Assembly: GCA_028697725.1 (NCBI GenBank)
Contig: JAQVEG010000002.1
Coordinates: forward strand, 1 to 64,000
DNA: 64,000 bases
From: Anaerostipes sp.
Lineage (GTDB): Bacteria > Bacillota > Clostridia > Lachnospirales > Lachnospiraceae
Direction: 5' to 3'
The notes under the pieces were generated by a model. That model was not told the DNA's origin. It did not search any database and was given only the letters and a program-made list of their open reading frames with translations. A program made the translations under genes and the position numbers. Shown here in pieces: positions 15,542 to 24,221 of this stretch. The stretch's first letter is position 1. Each line of letters opens with the position of its first letter.

Positions 15542-15724
15542 TTATATTAATGGTTTATCTAATTGATTTCTTATGAACTCAATATCAACATATTCCATTT
15601 TTTTATCTCTCTTAATTTTTATCATTCTCGTATCTTTTGTATCTTCCAGCATTCCAATTAGTATCCCACCAGGCGTAGTTACTGCATTAGGTGCTTTTTT
15701 TAGATTCGTATATCGTCTATTCAT
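15542..15724 (-). CDS. 60-aa unknown protein behind HsdM-like gene
   Basis: A small basic protein (MNRRYTNLKK... to ...RNQLDKPLI) that I cannot place in a family. It overlaps the end of the HsdM-like gene by 8 bases and has AAGGAG at the right distance before ATG 15724, so translation is coupled and the gene is probably real. There is no Cys pair, signal or membrane segment. It is the last gene of the HsdS-HsdM operon before the terminator at 15425-15472. A role as cofactor or inhibitor of the methylase-like complex is conceivable but unsupported. Confidence 0.65.
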   Translation of the reverse strand: MNRRYTNLKKAPNAVTTPGGILIGMLEDTKDTRMIKIKRDKKMEYVDIEFIRNQLDKPLI

Positions 15725-17147
15725 TCACATTCTCCTTATCCTGTTTACTTCCCAAAAATTGATAGTAATTCAATACTGCATCATTTAATTCTTTCTCTGA
15801 TTGATGATACTGATTAAGCAGTTCCTTTTGCTGTTCGAGCATATCAACGGTACGTTCCCTCTGTTTGATCATATCTGTTATCTCTCGCAAATATATACCT
15901 GGAGTCAGATTGTAATCATGCTTTTCTATTTCTTCTATTTCCACTAATCCGCTTATTCCATCCAGCTCTATATTTTCATTTATAAAATGCGTCAATTTTT
16001 TACTATCAAGAATTTTCACACCATTGCTTCTAGATTTGTCCAAAAAATATTTTTCTCCCTTATTGGAGCTTAAATCTATCATTTGGATTTTTGTAAATAA
16101 TTTGGATTCTTCTCCTTTTTCCAAGATAATGATGCACAAACGTACCGCCCTTGTTGAAGACCATGTGGGTAATTGTATTACTGCCTTTATGCTATTCCTT
16201 CTAACAATTCTGTATCTATCATCTTTTGTATTTCCCTCTCTGGATAATAAAGAACATGGTGCAATCATAACCCCAGTTCCACTTTCTTTTAATTTTTGAA
16301 TCATATGTCTTGCATAAATCCATAAACCACTATCTGGAATTGAATCACCATATAAAAATTCGCTTTGAATATCTGAACTGTGTAACTTCTGTTGATTTAC
16401 ATATTTATCTGTTAACGGTGGTGCTGATATTATTCTATCAACTTTGTCGATAGCATATTTCACACTCATAGTTTTTTGCAATACATCTCCTACATCAATA
16501 TGAACTTCCCTTGCTCCAGCCATCTTACATAAGATATATGCCACAACTGCTCTTTCAACATCTTCCTCTTGTCCGTACAGGACAGATCCTGTTGCGCCTG
16601 CCATTGCTAATAAAGTACCTGTTCCACACGCACAATCATATATACACATATTATTGTCTACATTCAATAAATCGGTTGCACAAAGCACCAGATTCATATC
16701 GTTTTGTGAAACATCTTCTCTAAATGTATGCAAACCATATAAAGAAGAAAAACGTAAAATCAACGCACAAACCAGCTTACTTACAACCGTTTCATCAATA
16801 AAATCTAGGTTGTTTATATCCTCTAGAACTTTAACAAATTCATAAGGCATCTTTGTAAAGTCTATGTCTTTTAAGTACTTTACTGCAATATCATCTGAGC
16901 AATCTATTTCAGTTAAGCGTATTTCTAATAGTTTGTTTATAACTCCTACATCAAAAATCCCTTCATTTTTGTAAGTTTTTATCAAACGTTCAAACACAAT
17001 TTCATGATGAATATCAGATAAATACTTTAAGTATATAAGATATATTGTTGTGACAATACTTCTATCCCTAATAGCATCAAAGTATTTCCAGTCAGCAAGT
17101 TCTTTTTCGATTTTTGTAATTGTTGATAGATAATCAGTATTTTTCAT
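15717..17147 (-). CDS. HsdM-like N6-adenine methylase with altered motif IV
   Basis: A 476-aa protein like the modification subunit of type I systems: an N-terminal helical domain (1-150), SAM motif I DCACGTGTLL (171-180), and a C-terminal helical tail that binds HsdS in this family. Where motif IV should read [N/D/S]PP[Y/F/W], this protein has ISAPPL (240-245), with Ala for the catalytic Asn/Asp and Leu for the aromatic. It should bind SAM but may not methylate. I chose ATG 17147 behind GGGAGG. It overlaps the HsdS gene upstream and the 60-aa gene downstream. No restriction subunit is in the window. Confidence 0.8.
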   Translation of the reverse strand: MKNTDYLSTITKIEKELADWKYFDAIRDRSIVTTIYLIYLKYLSDIHHEIVFERLIKTYKNEGIFDVGVINKLLEIRLTEIDCSDDIAVKYLKDIDFTKMPYEFVKVLEDINNLDFIDETVVSKLVCALILRFSSLYGLHTFREDVSQNDMNLVLCATDLLNVDNNMCIYDCACGTGTLLAMAGATGSVLYGQEEDVERAVVAYILCKMAGAREVHIDVGDVLQKTMSVKYAIDKVDRIISAPPLTDKYVNQQKLHSSDIQSEFLYGDSIPDSGLWIYARHMIQKLKESGTGVMIAPCSLLSREGNTKDDRYRIVRRNSIKAVIQLPTWSSTRAVRLCIIILEKGEESKLFTKIQMIDLSSNKGEKYFLDKSRSNGVKILDSKKLTHFINENIELDGISGLVEIEEIEKHDYNLTPGIYLREITDMIKQRERTVDMLEQQKELLNQYHQSEKELNDAVLNYYQFLGSKQDKENVNE

Positions 17148-17742
17148 GTTCAAATACCTCCCTGACAGCGTCCATTACAATATTTTCTACAAGTTCCATT
17201 TCATGCTTTTTCATTTTTGATAAAATCACTTGTCTTTCACTACATGACATAAAGATTTTTCCAATTGCTATCTGCTCCGATAAATCAGGCAAAGGTATTG
17301 GTAACTTTTTTATATCTCCAATTTTCAATAGAGATGCAGCTGATGCACGATTCGATGTCATTAAATATTCTTTAGCAAACTTTGAATTAAGATAACTTAC
17401 TAAGTAATATGGATCTACCATAGTTCTATCTACTGTCCTTAATAAGCAACAGAATGATGGGATAAGAAGACCTGAAAACTCTCTCTCAACATAAACAGAA
17501 TCATATGGCTGATTCATTTTTAAAATTATATCACCGTAGTTTGTCATTTTTTCTTGTTGTACTTGTTTTGCAATATCTATTTTTTTCACTTCATCCATAT
17601 CTATCATTCCGCAGGTAATAGATTTTAAGGGTAAAAAATCCACTTCACCAACTTTTATCTCGTTATTTCTACATTCTACTCTTGAGATAACAGTTCCAGA
17701 TACAACCTTATTTGCAATTTCATTTAATTCTACTATTTTCAT
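17134..17742 (-). CDS. Half-size HsdS specificity subunit
   Basis: A 202-aa protein with one target-recognition domain (about 1-135) and one conserved helical spacer (about 140-195; IKKLPIPLPDLSEQIAIG is the classic HsdS junction). Full HsdS proteins have two such units in about 400 aa; half-size forms can dimerise. ATG 17742 follows GGAGACGG. It is the first gene of the operon and overlaps HsdM by 14 bases. Two direct repeats cover its promoter and leader. Its job would be to bring the HsdM-like protein to DNA, or to bind DNA as a regulator if methylation is lost. Confidence 0.8.
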   Translation of the reverse strand: MKIVELNEIANKVVSGTVISRVECRNNEIKVGEVDFLPLKSITCGMIDMDEVKKIDIAKQVQQEKMTNYGDIILKMNQPYDSVYVEREFSGLLIPSFCCLLRTVDRTMVDPYYLVSYLNSKFAKEYLMTSNRASAASLLKIGDIKKLPIPLPDLSEQIAIGKIFMSCSERQVILSKMKKHEMELVENIVMDAVREVFEHEKY

Positions 17743-17822
17743 TCCGTCTCCTGTCAAGTATTATACGTTCATTCCGTTTTAAAGTATATCAACCTTTGTT
17801 TTATTTGTCAAGTATTTTACGT
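17738..17822 (-). promoter_or_regulatory. HsdS promoter with two pairs of direct repeats
   Basis: On the minus strand TTGACA (complement of 17806-17811) and TATACT (complement of 17783-17788) are 17 bases apart. The 17-base element TGTCAAGTATTWTACGT occurs at 17752-17768 and 17806-17822 (54-base period, one mismatch). TTCATTCCGT occurs at 17738-17747 and 17768-17777 (30-base period). The copies straddle the -35 box, start point and ribosome site. Confidence 0.7.
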
Positions 17823-17871
17823 GCGTTTTTATTTTCATTCATTCACTTATCGTAATCCTAGATAATTGTTA

Positions 17872-17923
17872 TTAAAACAAAGAATCGTCAGAACCGACAA
17901 CTTTGCCGGAACTGACGATTCTT
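17872..17923 (-). terminator. bioB terminator
   Basis: A perfect 12-bp stem, AAGAATCGTCAG (17880-17891) with CTGACGATTCTT (17912-17923), is extended by an inner CCGGCAA/TTGTCGG pairing. On the minus strand it is followed by TTTGTTTT. It lies 15 bases past the bioB stop. Confidence 0.85.
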
Positions 17924-17938
17924 AATTAGAGACTTTTT

Positions 17939-18907
17939 TTACAACCCCTTTTTAACATTATATCCTAATGTTTCAACTATTTTCATATCTTGGTCAATTG
18001 TGATTCCTGATGTAGTAAGCATATCTCCTGAAATAGCTGCATTTGCACCGGATGAAAAGCACGAAGCTCCTTTATCATCCAGCAGACCTCTTCCACCAGC
18101 AAGCCTAATTGATGCATCTGGCAAAATAAATCTATAAATAGCAACAATTCTTCTCATATCATCTACTGTAAGTTTTTTATTATTCTCATATGGCGTTCCC
18201 TGAATTGAATTGAGCATATTAACAGGCACGGATTTCACTCCCAACTCCCTTAATGAAAATGCCAAATCAATTCGGTCTTCCATACTCTCACCAAGTCCCA
18301 TAATTCCACCACTGCATACTTCAAGTCCTGCTCTTCTCGCAGCTTTTAACGTTTCAACTTTATCTTCAAATGTATGTGTGGTACAAACATTGTGAAAAAA
18401 GCCTTTTGACGTTTCAAGATTATTATGTACCCTTGTTGCACCCGCTTCTTTGATTCTTTGAAACTGTTCTTCACTTAAAAATCCCATAGATACACACACT
18501 TCAACATTTGTTTCTTTCCTGATTTTTTTAATTGCTTCACAAGCCTCTTTAAGATAATCATCCTTTAATTGCTTTCCAGAAGTAACAAGAGAAAATCTAA
18601 GTACACCTCTCTCATCATTATATTTCGCCTGTTTCACAATCTCCTCCAAGGGTAACATATCATAACTTTCAATTTTAGTATCATAATATGACGACTGGGC
18701 GCAGAATTTACAGTTTTCAGAACATCTACCACTTTTAGCGTTAATAATGGTACACATATCAAATCTATTTCCACAAAAAAATTCTCGTACTTTATCCGCT
18801 GCCTTCGTTAATTCATCCAAATTCCAATCTACAAGTTTCCTAGCCTCTTCTTTCGTAATACTATATCCATTCATAACTTCACTAGTTAGCGTTTCTAAAA
18901 AATCCAT
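17939..18907 (-). CDS. bioB: Biotin synthase
   Basis: A 322-aa radical SAM enzyme that inserts sulfur into dethiobiotin to make biotin in the cytoplasm. The [4Fe-4S]/SAM motif is Cys62, Cys66 and Cys69 (RCSENCKFCAQSSYY). The conserved NLETS and the YNKKLT-like region that follow are as in BioB, and length is normal. It stands alone; no bioA, bioD, bioF or birA is in the window, so the pathway is completed elsewhere or precursor is imported. A BirA-type operator overlaps its promoter, and a strong terminator ends the unit. Confidence 0.95.
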   Translation of the reverse strand: MDFLETLTSEVMNGYSITKEEARKLVDWNLDELTKAADKVREFFCGNRFDMCTIINAKSGRCSENCKFCAQSSYYDTKIESYDMLPLEEIVKQAKYNDERGVLRFSLVTSGKQLKDDYLKEACEAIKKIRKETNVEVCVSMGFLSEEQFQRIKEAGATRVHNNLETSKGFFHNVCTTHTFEDKVETLKAARRAGLEVCSGGIMGLGESMEDRIDLAFSLRELGVKSVPVNMLNSIQGTPYENNKKLTVDDMRRIVAIYRFILPDASIRLAGGRGLLDDKGASCFSSGANAAISGDMLTTSGITIDQDMKIVETLGYNVKKGL

Positions 18908-18951
18908 CCTATACCCTCACATATCATAATTATATTTTATTCTTTCATAGT

Positions 18952-19004
18952 ATTATACATGAAAGCACGCAATTGTCAACTCTTGTTTAAATTCAAGTTA
19001 ACAA
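18952..19004 (-). promoter_or_regulatory. bioB promoter with BirA-type biotin operator
   Basis: The inverted repeat TTGTCAACT-N14-AGTTAACAA (18973-19004) matches the known biotin-repressor box in arms and spacing. The minus-strand -35 box TTGACA is part of its proximal arm, and TATAAT (complement of 18952-18957) follows 16 bases on, so bound repressor would block the polymerase. Confidence 0.8.
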
Positions 19005-19059
19005 TTGCATGTAGGGATTGATAAGGAATTCCTCTTTTTTTAACAGATAAAATTAACTT

Positions 19060-20226
19060 CTATTCAAAATGTAAAGCATCAATAGGTTTTAATTTTGCTG
19101 CTTTATTTGCTGGATATAATCCAAAGATAATTCCTACCACAATGGAAAATCCCAAAGAGAACACACTGATTGCAACGGACAAGGTTAATGTTGTTGAGAC
19201 AAATATATTTGCAACTGCAAGAATAATAATACTAAGTAATACTCCAGTTAGGCCTCCCATAAATGACAGAACTACAGATTCAATCATAAACTGCCATAAT
19301 ATATCTTTTTTCTTCGCTCCAATGGCTTTTCGTATCCCAATTTCTTTGGTTCGTTCGGTAACGGATACTAACATAATGTTCATAATTCCAATACCCCCAA
19401 CTAATAGAGAAATTCCTGCAATGCCACCAAGCATATAAGAGAGGGATGTTGTTACATCTGATACACTGTCTGCAATGTCAGCTTGATTTTGTACAGTGTA
19501 GGAATCCTCATCTCCTGTTTTTTGAAGAAGATAAGAATTGACAACAGTCTCTGCCATTTTCAAAGTATCTTCACTAGATGCAGATACATAGAAGCTGCTG
19601 ATTGTGGTACTTTTCAATACTCTTTGTGCTGTCTTAAATGGAATATATACCATAGTATCATTAGAATTCATTTGAGAACTTCCTTCTTCTTCAATGACTC
19701 CCACAATGTTAAATGTTCTTCCTGATACTTTAATCTTCTCTCCTGCAACATCTGCTCTTCCAAATAAATCCTCTGCAACTGTGGCCCCAATCACACATAC
19801 CTGTAAACGATTTTCATTGTCTACATCTAGGATTTCTCTTCCAGATGTTAAAGTATACTCTTTGATTTTTTGATACTCTGGTGTAATCCCTGTAATAGTA
19901 ACAGAAGAAGAATTACTAGAAGCCTTTGCCGTTCCACTTCCTGATACTATCGGGGATACGCTGTCAACTGCCATATTGTTTTCTAATGTCTCTAAATCTG
20001 ATGTTGTAATACTTGAACTTCTTTTACTTGTAATACTGGCAGAAATCACATTTCCACCTAGGGATGAAAGAGTATCATTTACATTGTTGGTTGTACTTTG
20101 CACAATGGAAACTAATAAAGTTACACTTAATACTCCAATAATAATACCAAGCATAGTCAAAAATGATCTTAATTTTGTTGATAGAATGGAGGACAATGCC
20201 ATTTTAATTGCCTGGGTTAATTTCAT
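19060..20226 (-). CDS. MacB-like ABC transporter permease
   Basis: A 388-aa permease of the MacB/YknZ type: one membrane helix near the N-terminus (about 18-40), a large extracytoplasmic MacB core domain (about 45-240), and three C-terminal helices with the FtsX motif (ERTKEIGIRKAIGAKK at about 295-310). I chose ATG 20226 behind AAAGGAGG, which makes it overlap the ATPase gene by 23 bases. With the ATPase and adaptor genes upstream it forms a tripartite exporter. In Gram-positives such systems export peptides or protect against antimicrobial peptides. Confidence 0.9.
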   Translation of the reverse strand: MKLTQAIKMALSSILSTKLRSFLTMLGIIIGVLSVTLLVSIVQSTTNNVNDTLSSLGGNVISASITSKRSSSITTSDLETLENNMAVDSVSPIVSGSGTAKASSNSSSVTITGITPEYQKIKEYTLTSGREILDVDNENRLQVCVIGATVAEDLFGRADVAGEKIKVSGRTFNIVGVIEEEGSSQMNSNDTMVYIPFKTAQRVLKSTTISSFYVSASSEDTLKMAETVVNSYLLQKTGDEDSYTVQNQADIADSVSDVTTSLSYMLGGIAGISLLVGGIGIMNIMLVSVTERTKEIGIRKAIGAKKKDILWQFMIESVVLSFMGGLTGVLLSIIILAVANIFVSTTLTLSVAISVFSLGFSIVVGIIFGLYPANKAAKLKPIDALHFE

Positions 20227-20908
20227 CAAACTCCTCCTTTGCAGAATCATAGACGATTTTTCCATCCATAATCCGTATTTGTCTTCCTGCCTCTTTTGCC
20301 ACATCATTGTCATGGGTGATTAACACAATGGTATTTCCCTGTTCATGAACCTGATGAAGCACTTTCATAATATCTTTACTTGATTTTGAATCCAAATTTC
20401 CAGTTGGCTCATCTGCCAAAATCAAAGTTGGATTGGCGATTAAAGCTCTTGCAATGGCGACTCTTTGCTGCTGCCCACCAGATAACTGATTGGGTTTATG
20501 ATGCATTCGCTCTTTTAATCCAACTTCACAAAGTGCTTTTTCCACTCGTTTTTTTCTCTCTTCAAGCTTAATTCCCTGATAAATCAAAGGAAGTTCTACA
20601 TTTTCAAATGCATCTAATTTTGCAAGAAGATTAAACTGTTGAAATATAAATCCAATCTTTTCATTGCGAAGAACTGATAATTGATTCTCGTTAAATCCAG
20701 CTAAGTCCTCTCCATCAATGAATACATCTCCTGTATCTGGAATATCTAAACATCCCAGCATATTCATAAGTGTTGACTTTCCACTTCCCGACTGTCCAAT
20801 AATAGCAACAAATTCCTTATCATCAACTTCTAAGGACACTCCATCCAGAGCATGAACCGCTTCTTCTCCAAGTAAATATGTTTTTCTTAAATCTTTTACT
20901 GAAATCAT
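20204..20908 (-). CDS. MacB-type ABC transporter ATPase
   Basis: A 234-aa nucleotide-binding subunit of the LolD/MacB class. Walker A is GQSGSGKST (38-46), the signature is LSGGQQQR, Walker B is [12 protein letters not shown], and the switch His is in VLITHD. It overlaps the permease gene and lies 13 bases behind the adaptor gene, so the three are one operon and the ATPase powers this exporter by mechanotransmission, as is known for MacB. Confidence 0.95.
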   Translation of the reverse strand: MISVKDLRKTYLLGEEAVHALDGVSLEVDDKEFVAIIGQSGSGKSTLMNMLGCLDIPDTGDVFIDGEDLAGFNENQLSVLRNEKIGFIFQQFNLLAKLDAFENVELPLIYQGIKLEERKKRVEKALCEVGLKERMHHKPNQLSGGQQQRVAIARALIANPTLILADEPTGNLDSKSSKDIMKVLHQVHEQGNTIVLITHDNDVAKEAGRQIRIMDGKIVYDSAKEEFDEINPGN

Positions 20909-20921
20909 AGATTACCTTTCT

Positions 20922-22526
20922 TTAATTTGATCCACCTGGTCTTTGGCCTCCACTTGGCATTCCACTTCCGCTTCCGCCACCCCTTCCTGATCCACCTTGA
21001 CCATTCATTTTCATTTGAGCTTTATCATTGCTGTTAGAACTGCTTCGTGTGATTAGTTTAATTAAATCACCTTCTTTGACACCACTTTTAATCTGTGCAT
21101 AGGAATCATTCATAATTCCAACGGTAACTTCTGTGGATGTTCCTGTCTCATCCTCTTCATCTGAAAGAATAGTTACATAACTTTTATTATCTTTTGTTTG
21201 AATTGCAGAAACTGGAACTAAAACTGCATCAGTTGCCTGTGCTGTAGTTATCGTCGCTGTTGCACTCATAGCTGGAAGTAATTCTTTTGTATCTTCTAAT
21301 TCCACTGTTACTGGATACGTTGCAACTCCATCTGTATTCGTTCCTGCCGTTGATACTTTTGTTACTTTTCCTGTAAATGTCTTATCTTCCACTGCATCTA
21401 CTGTCACAGATACGCTCTGTCCCACTTTTACACTTTTAATGTCTAACTCATCAACATCAATGGATACTTTATAGGATTCACTGCTTGAAATCTTGCAGAC
21501 TGTCTGCCCTGATTTAATCGTTGATCCTGTGGATGCATTTTGGGTACTAATGGTTCCATTATGTTTTGCTGTAACCGTCAAATTATTTCTCTCTGTCTTT
21601 AATTTCTTTAACTGTGCTACCAAAGATTCGTGTTTCTTTAAGTTGCTTTCATAAGTAGAAGAATACCCCACACCAGTCAACGTCATCAAAGTAGTTCCTG
21701 CATATACTTTTTGATTCTTTACAACTTTAATATCACTCACAGTACCACTGTCTCCTGTTACAGTAATCGGTGAGTTAGATTTCATGGTTCCTTTTCCCAA
21801 AGAAACATTGTTGCTGTTATAAACTTTAGCCGATGTTCCCACATTATAGTAGTAGCTGTCAGAAAATACTGCTGTCGCCTTCCCTGCACTTTTCTTTGTG
21901 ATTTTTCCGGTTACTGTATAACCACTAAATTTGATTTTTACAGTATCTCCAATACTCACTGACCTTGAATATGTAAATTCAACTTTTAATTTTCCATCTG
22001 CTGCAATTTCCATTAAAGAACCTTTTTTATTCATAGTTTTTGAAACTGAAGTTCCCTCACTTGCGTAAATTCGTTTTACACGACCCGCTACTTTAGAAGA
22101 AATGGTCGAGGACGCACTTGTTTCTTCCGATGAAAGACTACTTTCTAAGGTTGAAATCTGATTTTCTAAACTGGTAATGGAATCCTCTAATGCTGAACTT
22201 GTCAACTCAACAATGGTTTCCCCTTTCTTTACTGTATCACCAGCATATTTCTTCACTGATTTTACTAGAACATCACTTGAAAATGTCACATCCTGAGTAG
22301 AACCAGAAGAAACAGTTCCATCTCCTTCGACTGTTTTTTTAATAGTTCCAGTGGCTGCCTGCTGGGACTGAATTGTTTCTGCTCCATTTGCTTTTGTAGA
22401 TATTACAAATTTCCATACTAGAAACAAAATAACAAACAGTAAAATCACAAGAACGATAGCCATTTTCTTATGGCGTTTCACCCATCCAGAAATCTTTTTT
22501 CCCATTGATTTTATCTTTCCTTTCAT
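20922..22526 (-). CDS. Membrane-fusion adaptor of MacB-type exporter (HlyD/YknX-like)
   Basis: A 534-aa protein anchored by one N-terminal helix (about 23-42), with lipoyl-type halves and an alpha hairpin, beta-barrel and membrane-proximal domains of the HlyD family outside. The hairpin is short and a second barrel-like insertion (about 150-290) makes it longer than YknX. The last 30 residues are a Gly/Ser/Pro-rich tail. It is first in the operon with the ATPase and permease. A small palindrome, GTTCA-ATTAA-TGAAC, lies upstream at 22612-22626. Confidence 0.85.
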   Translation of the reverse strand: MKGKIKSMGKKISGWVKRHKKMAIVLVILLFVILFLVWKFVISTKANGAETIQSQQAATGTIKKTVEGDGTVSSGSTQDVTFSSDVLVKSVKKYAGDTVKKGETIVELTSSALEDSITSLENQISTLESSLSSEETSASSTISSKVAGRVKRIYASEGTSVSKTMNKKGSLMEIAADGKLKVEFTYSRSVSIGDTVKIKFSGYTVTGKITKKSAGKATAVFSDSYYYNVGTSAKVYNSNNVSLGKGTMKSNSPITVTGDSGTVSDIKVVKNQKVYAGTTLMTLTGVGYSSTYESNLKKHESLVAQLKKLKTERNNLTVTAKHNGTISTQNASTGSTIKSGQTVCKISSSESYKVSIDVDELDIKSVKVGQSVSVTVDAVEDKTFTGKVTKVSTAGTNTDGVATYPVTVELEDTKELLPAMSATATITTAQATDAVLVPVSAIQTKDNKSYVTILSDEEDETGTSTEVTVGIMNDSYAQIKSGVKEGDLIKLITRSSSNSNDKAQMKMNGQGGSGRGGGSGSGMPSGGQRPGGSN

Positions 22527-22611
22527 AAATACATCTTCTCCTTCTTTTACCTATTAATATTTTCTTTTATTACTATAAAAAAGAAACGTGTCAAACTTAT
22601 GGTAAAAATAT

Positions 22612-22626
22612 GTTCAATTAATGAAC
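22612..22626. promoter_or_regulatory. Palindrome in divergent MacB/YtqA gap
   Basis: GTTCA-ATTAA-TGAAC lies midway in the 165-base divergent gap. A minus-strand TTGACA (near 22590) reads toward the adaptor gene, and a weak TTTACA-18-TAAAAT pair reads toward the radical SAM gene. The palindrome could serve either, and no regulator is adjacent. Confidence 0.3.
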
Positions 22627-22691
22627 TTTACCTTTACAATTGGATTTTATTCATACTAAAATAAGAACAGTAAAATTAGGAGGTACAGGCT

Positions 22692-23624
22692 ATGAACTGG
22701 CATGGAAAGCGATATTACTCTTTAGACTCATATTTTAAAAATACATTTGGAAAGAAAATATATAAGGTATCCTTAAACGGAGGATTTTCCTGTCCAAACA
22801 GAGATGGAACCATAGGCACTGGAGGTTGTATTTTCTGTAGTGAAGGTGGTTCTGGAGACTTTTCATCTAATCCCAGCTTATCCATTACAAAACAAATTGA
22901 TGAAGGAATCTCTCTGGTTGCCCATAAGAACAACTCAGGTTCTTATCTTGCATATTTTCAGGCATTTACAAATACTTATGCCCCAGTAGAAAAACTTCGC
23001 TCTTTGTTTACCGAAGCACTAAACCATCCAGCAATTATGGGGCTTTCCATTGGAACCAGACCAGATTGTCTTCCTGAACCCGTTTTAGATTTGTTAGAAG
23101 AATTGAATCAAAAAAAGCCCATATTCATTGAACTAGGGCTTCAAACTATACACGAAGAAACTGCTGACTTCATACATCGTGGATATCCATTATCCACATT
23201 TGAAATCGCAGTAGAAAATCTACATGCACGAAATATAAATATTGTAACACACTTAATTTTAGGACTTCCTGGCGAGACAAATGAAATGATATTAGAATCC
23301 ATCCATTATCTCAATAATCTTCCCATAGATGGAATCAAACTCTCCCTTCTCCACGTCCTAAAGAATACAAAACTAGGTACTCTTTACGAAAAAGAACCAT
23401 TTAAGATCTATACTTTTGAAGAGTATGTAGACTTGGTCATCACCTGTATCCAGCATCTTAGAAGCGACATTGTCATCCATCGCTTTACAGGCGACGGTCC
23501 ACGTGAACTTTTAATCGCACCAAAATGGAGTCTTCATAAGAAAAAGGTGCTAAATCAGGTCAACCACCAATTAAAAGAACGCAACGTTTATCAGGGGGAT
23601 TTACATTCTTCACAAATCATATAA
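22692..23624 (+). CDS. TIGR01212-type radical SAM protein (YtqA-like)
   Basis: A 310-aa radical SAM protein. The cluster motif is unusual in spacing, C34-x11-C46-x2-C49 (FSCPNRDGTIGTGGCIFC), which is the mark of the TIGR01212 family that includes Bacillus YtqA. FIELGLQTIHEETADFIHRGY and LILGLPGETNEMI are further family blocks. A tRNA- or cofactor-modifying role is often supposed; the reaction is not established to my knowledge. TTAGGAGG precedes the ATG. It is one of three plus-strand genes and converges on the next gene with a 15-base overlap. Confidence 0.85.
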   Translation: MNWHGKRYYSLDSYFKNTFGKKIYKVSLNGGFSCPNRDGTIGTGGCIFCSEGGSGDFSSNPSLSITKQIDEGISLVAHKNNSGSYLAYFQAFTNTYAPVEKLRSLFTEALNHPAIMGLSIGTRPDCLPEPVLDLLEELNQKKPIFIELGLQTIHEETADFIHRGYPLSTFEIAVENLHARNINIVTHLILGLPGETNEMILESIHYLNNLPIDGIKLSLLHVLKNTKLGTLYEKEPFKIYTFEEYVDLVITCIQHLRSDIVIHRFTGDGPRELLIAPKWSLHKKKVLNQVNHQLKERNVYQGDLHSSQII

Positions 23625-24209
23625 TACTAATCCGCCTTTTCGCATGTAACCTGTATCCCACAACTGCTCAAAGTCGAACCACTCCCATTCGCTGTAGTTG
23701 GCAACTTTTACTCGAAAGCGGTCATGAAGTTCTTCGTAGCCTACAATTGGATACCAGTGCCACACATAATCTTTAAACTTTGGTTCTTTATGCTTTAGTG
23801 TTAAACTTGGAATCAAAATTCCCTGATTTATTTTCTTTTTTATGATTCTCTTAGCATCTCCCACTGCTTCATTTCCTGAAAATGGAGTCATCTTAATGTT
23901 CTTTATTCCATGATCTTCCATATAAGTTCCAAATCCATCAATATAAATGTGAAGGGAATCGATTCCCGTCCATCTTGGTTTTAAATATGGTCGCATCACT
24001 TGAGAAAAATTAACATAATCTTTTTTTGATATATGGTTTACATCATAAGGATACAATTCTTCTTTTCCAAAATATTTAGAAAAAGAAATGCAGCTGTCAC
24101 ACGCTGTGGCTGCTGCACATCCTCCTAACTTCATCATGGGAACTTGAAACCAGTCCTGATTTCCACCAAAAGAATTGCCTATTTTATAATAATCTAATTC
24201 TTTTTTCAT
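23610..24209 (-). CDS. Unknown protein, possible C39-like cysteine peptidase fold
   Basis: A 199-aa protein without signal peptide or membrane segment. GGCAAATACDSC (about 29-40) followed far on by HWYPIVGYEE and KVANYSEWEWFDFEQLW resembles the Cys-His-Asn/Asp order of papain-like C39 folds, but I cannot assign a family. It lies 12 bases after thrS and is thus probably transcribed with it under the T-box. It is the last gene on this strand before the convergent radical SAM gene, whose end it overlaps. Confidence 0.6.
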   Translation of the reverse strand: MKKELDYYKIGNSFGGNQDWFQVPMMKLGGCAAATACDSCISFSKYFGKEELYPYDVNHISKKDYVNFSQVMRPYLKPRWTGIDSLHIYIDGFGTYMEDHGIKNIKMTPFSGNEAVGDAKRIIKKKINQGILIPSLTLKHKEPKFKDYVWHWYPIVGYEELHDRFRVKVANYSEWEWFDFEQLWDTGYMRKGGLVLYDL

Positions 24210-24221
24210 GTCTTTTCTTTC

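Noticed and set aside
15717..17742. Calling this locus a working type I restriction-modification system
   Set aside because: HsdR is absent, HsdS is half size and motif IV of HsdM is altered.
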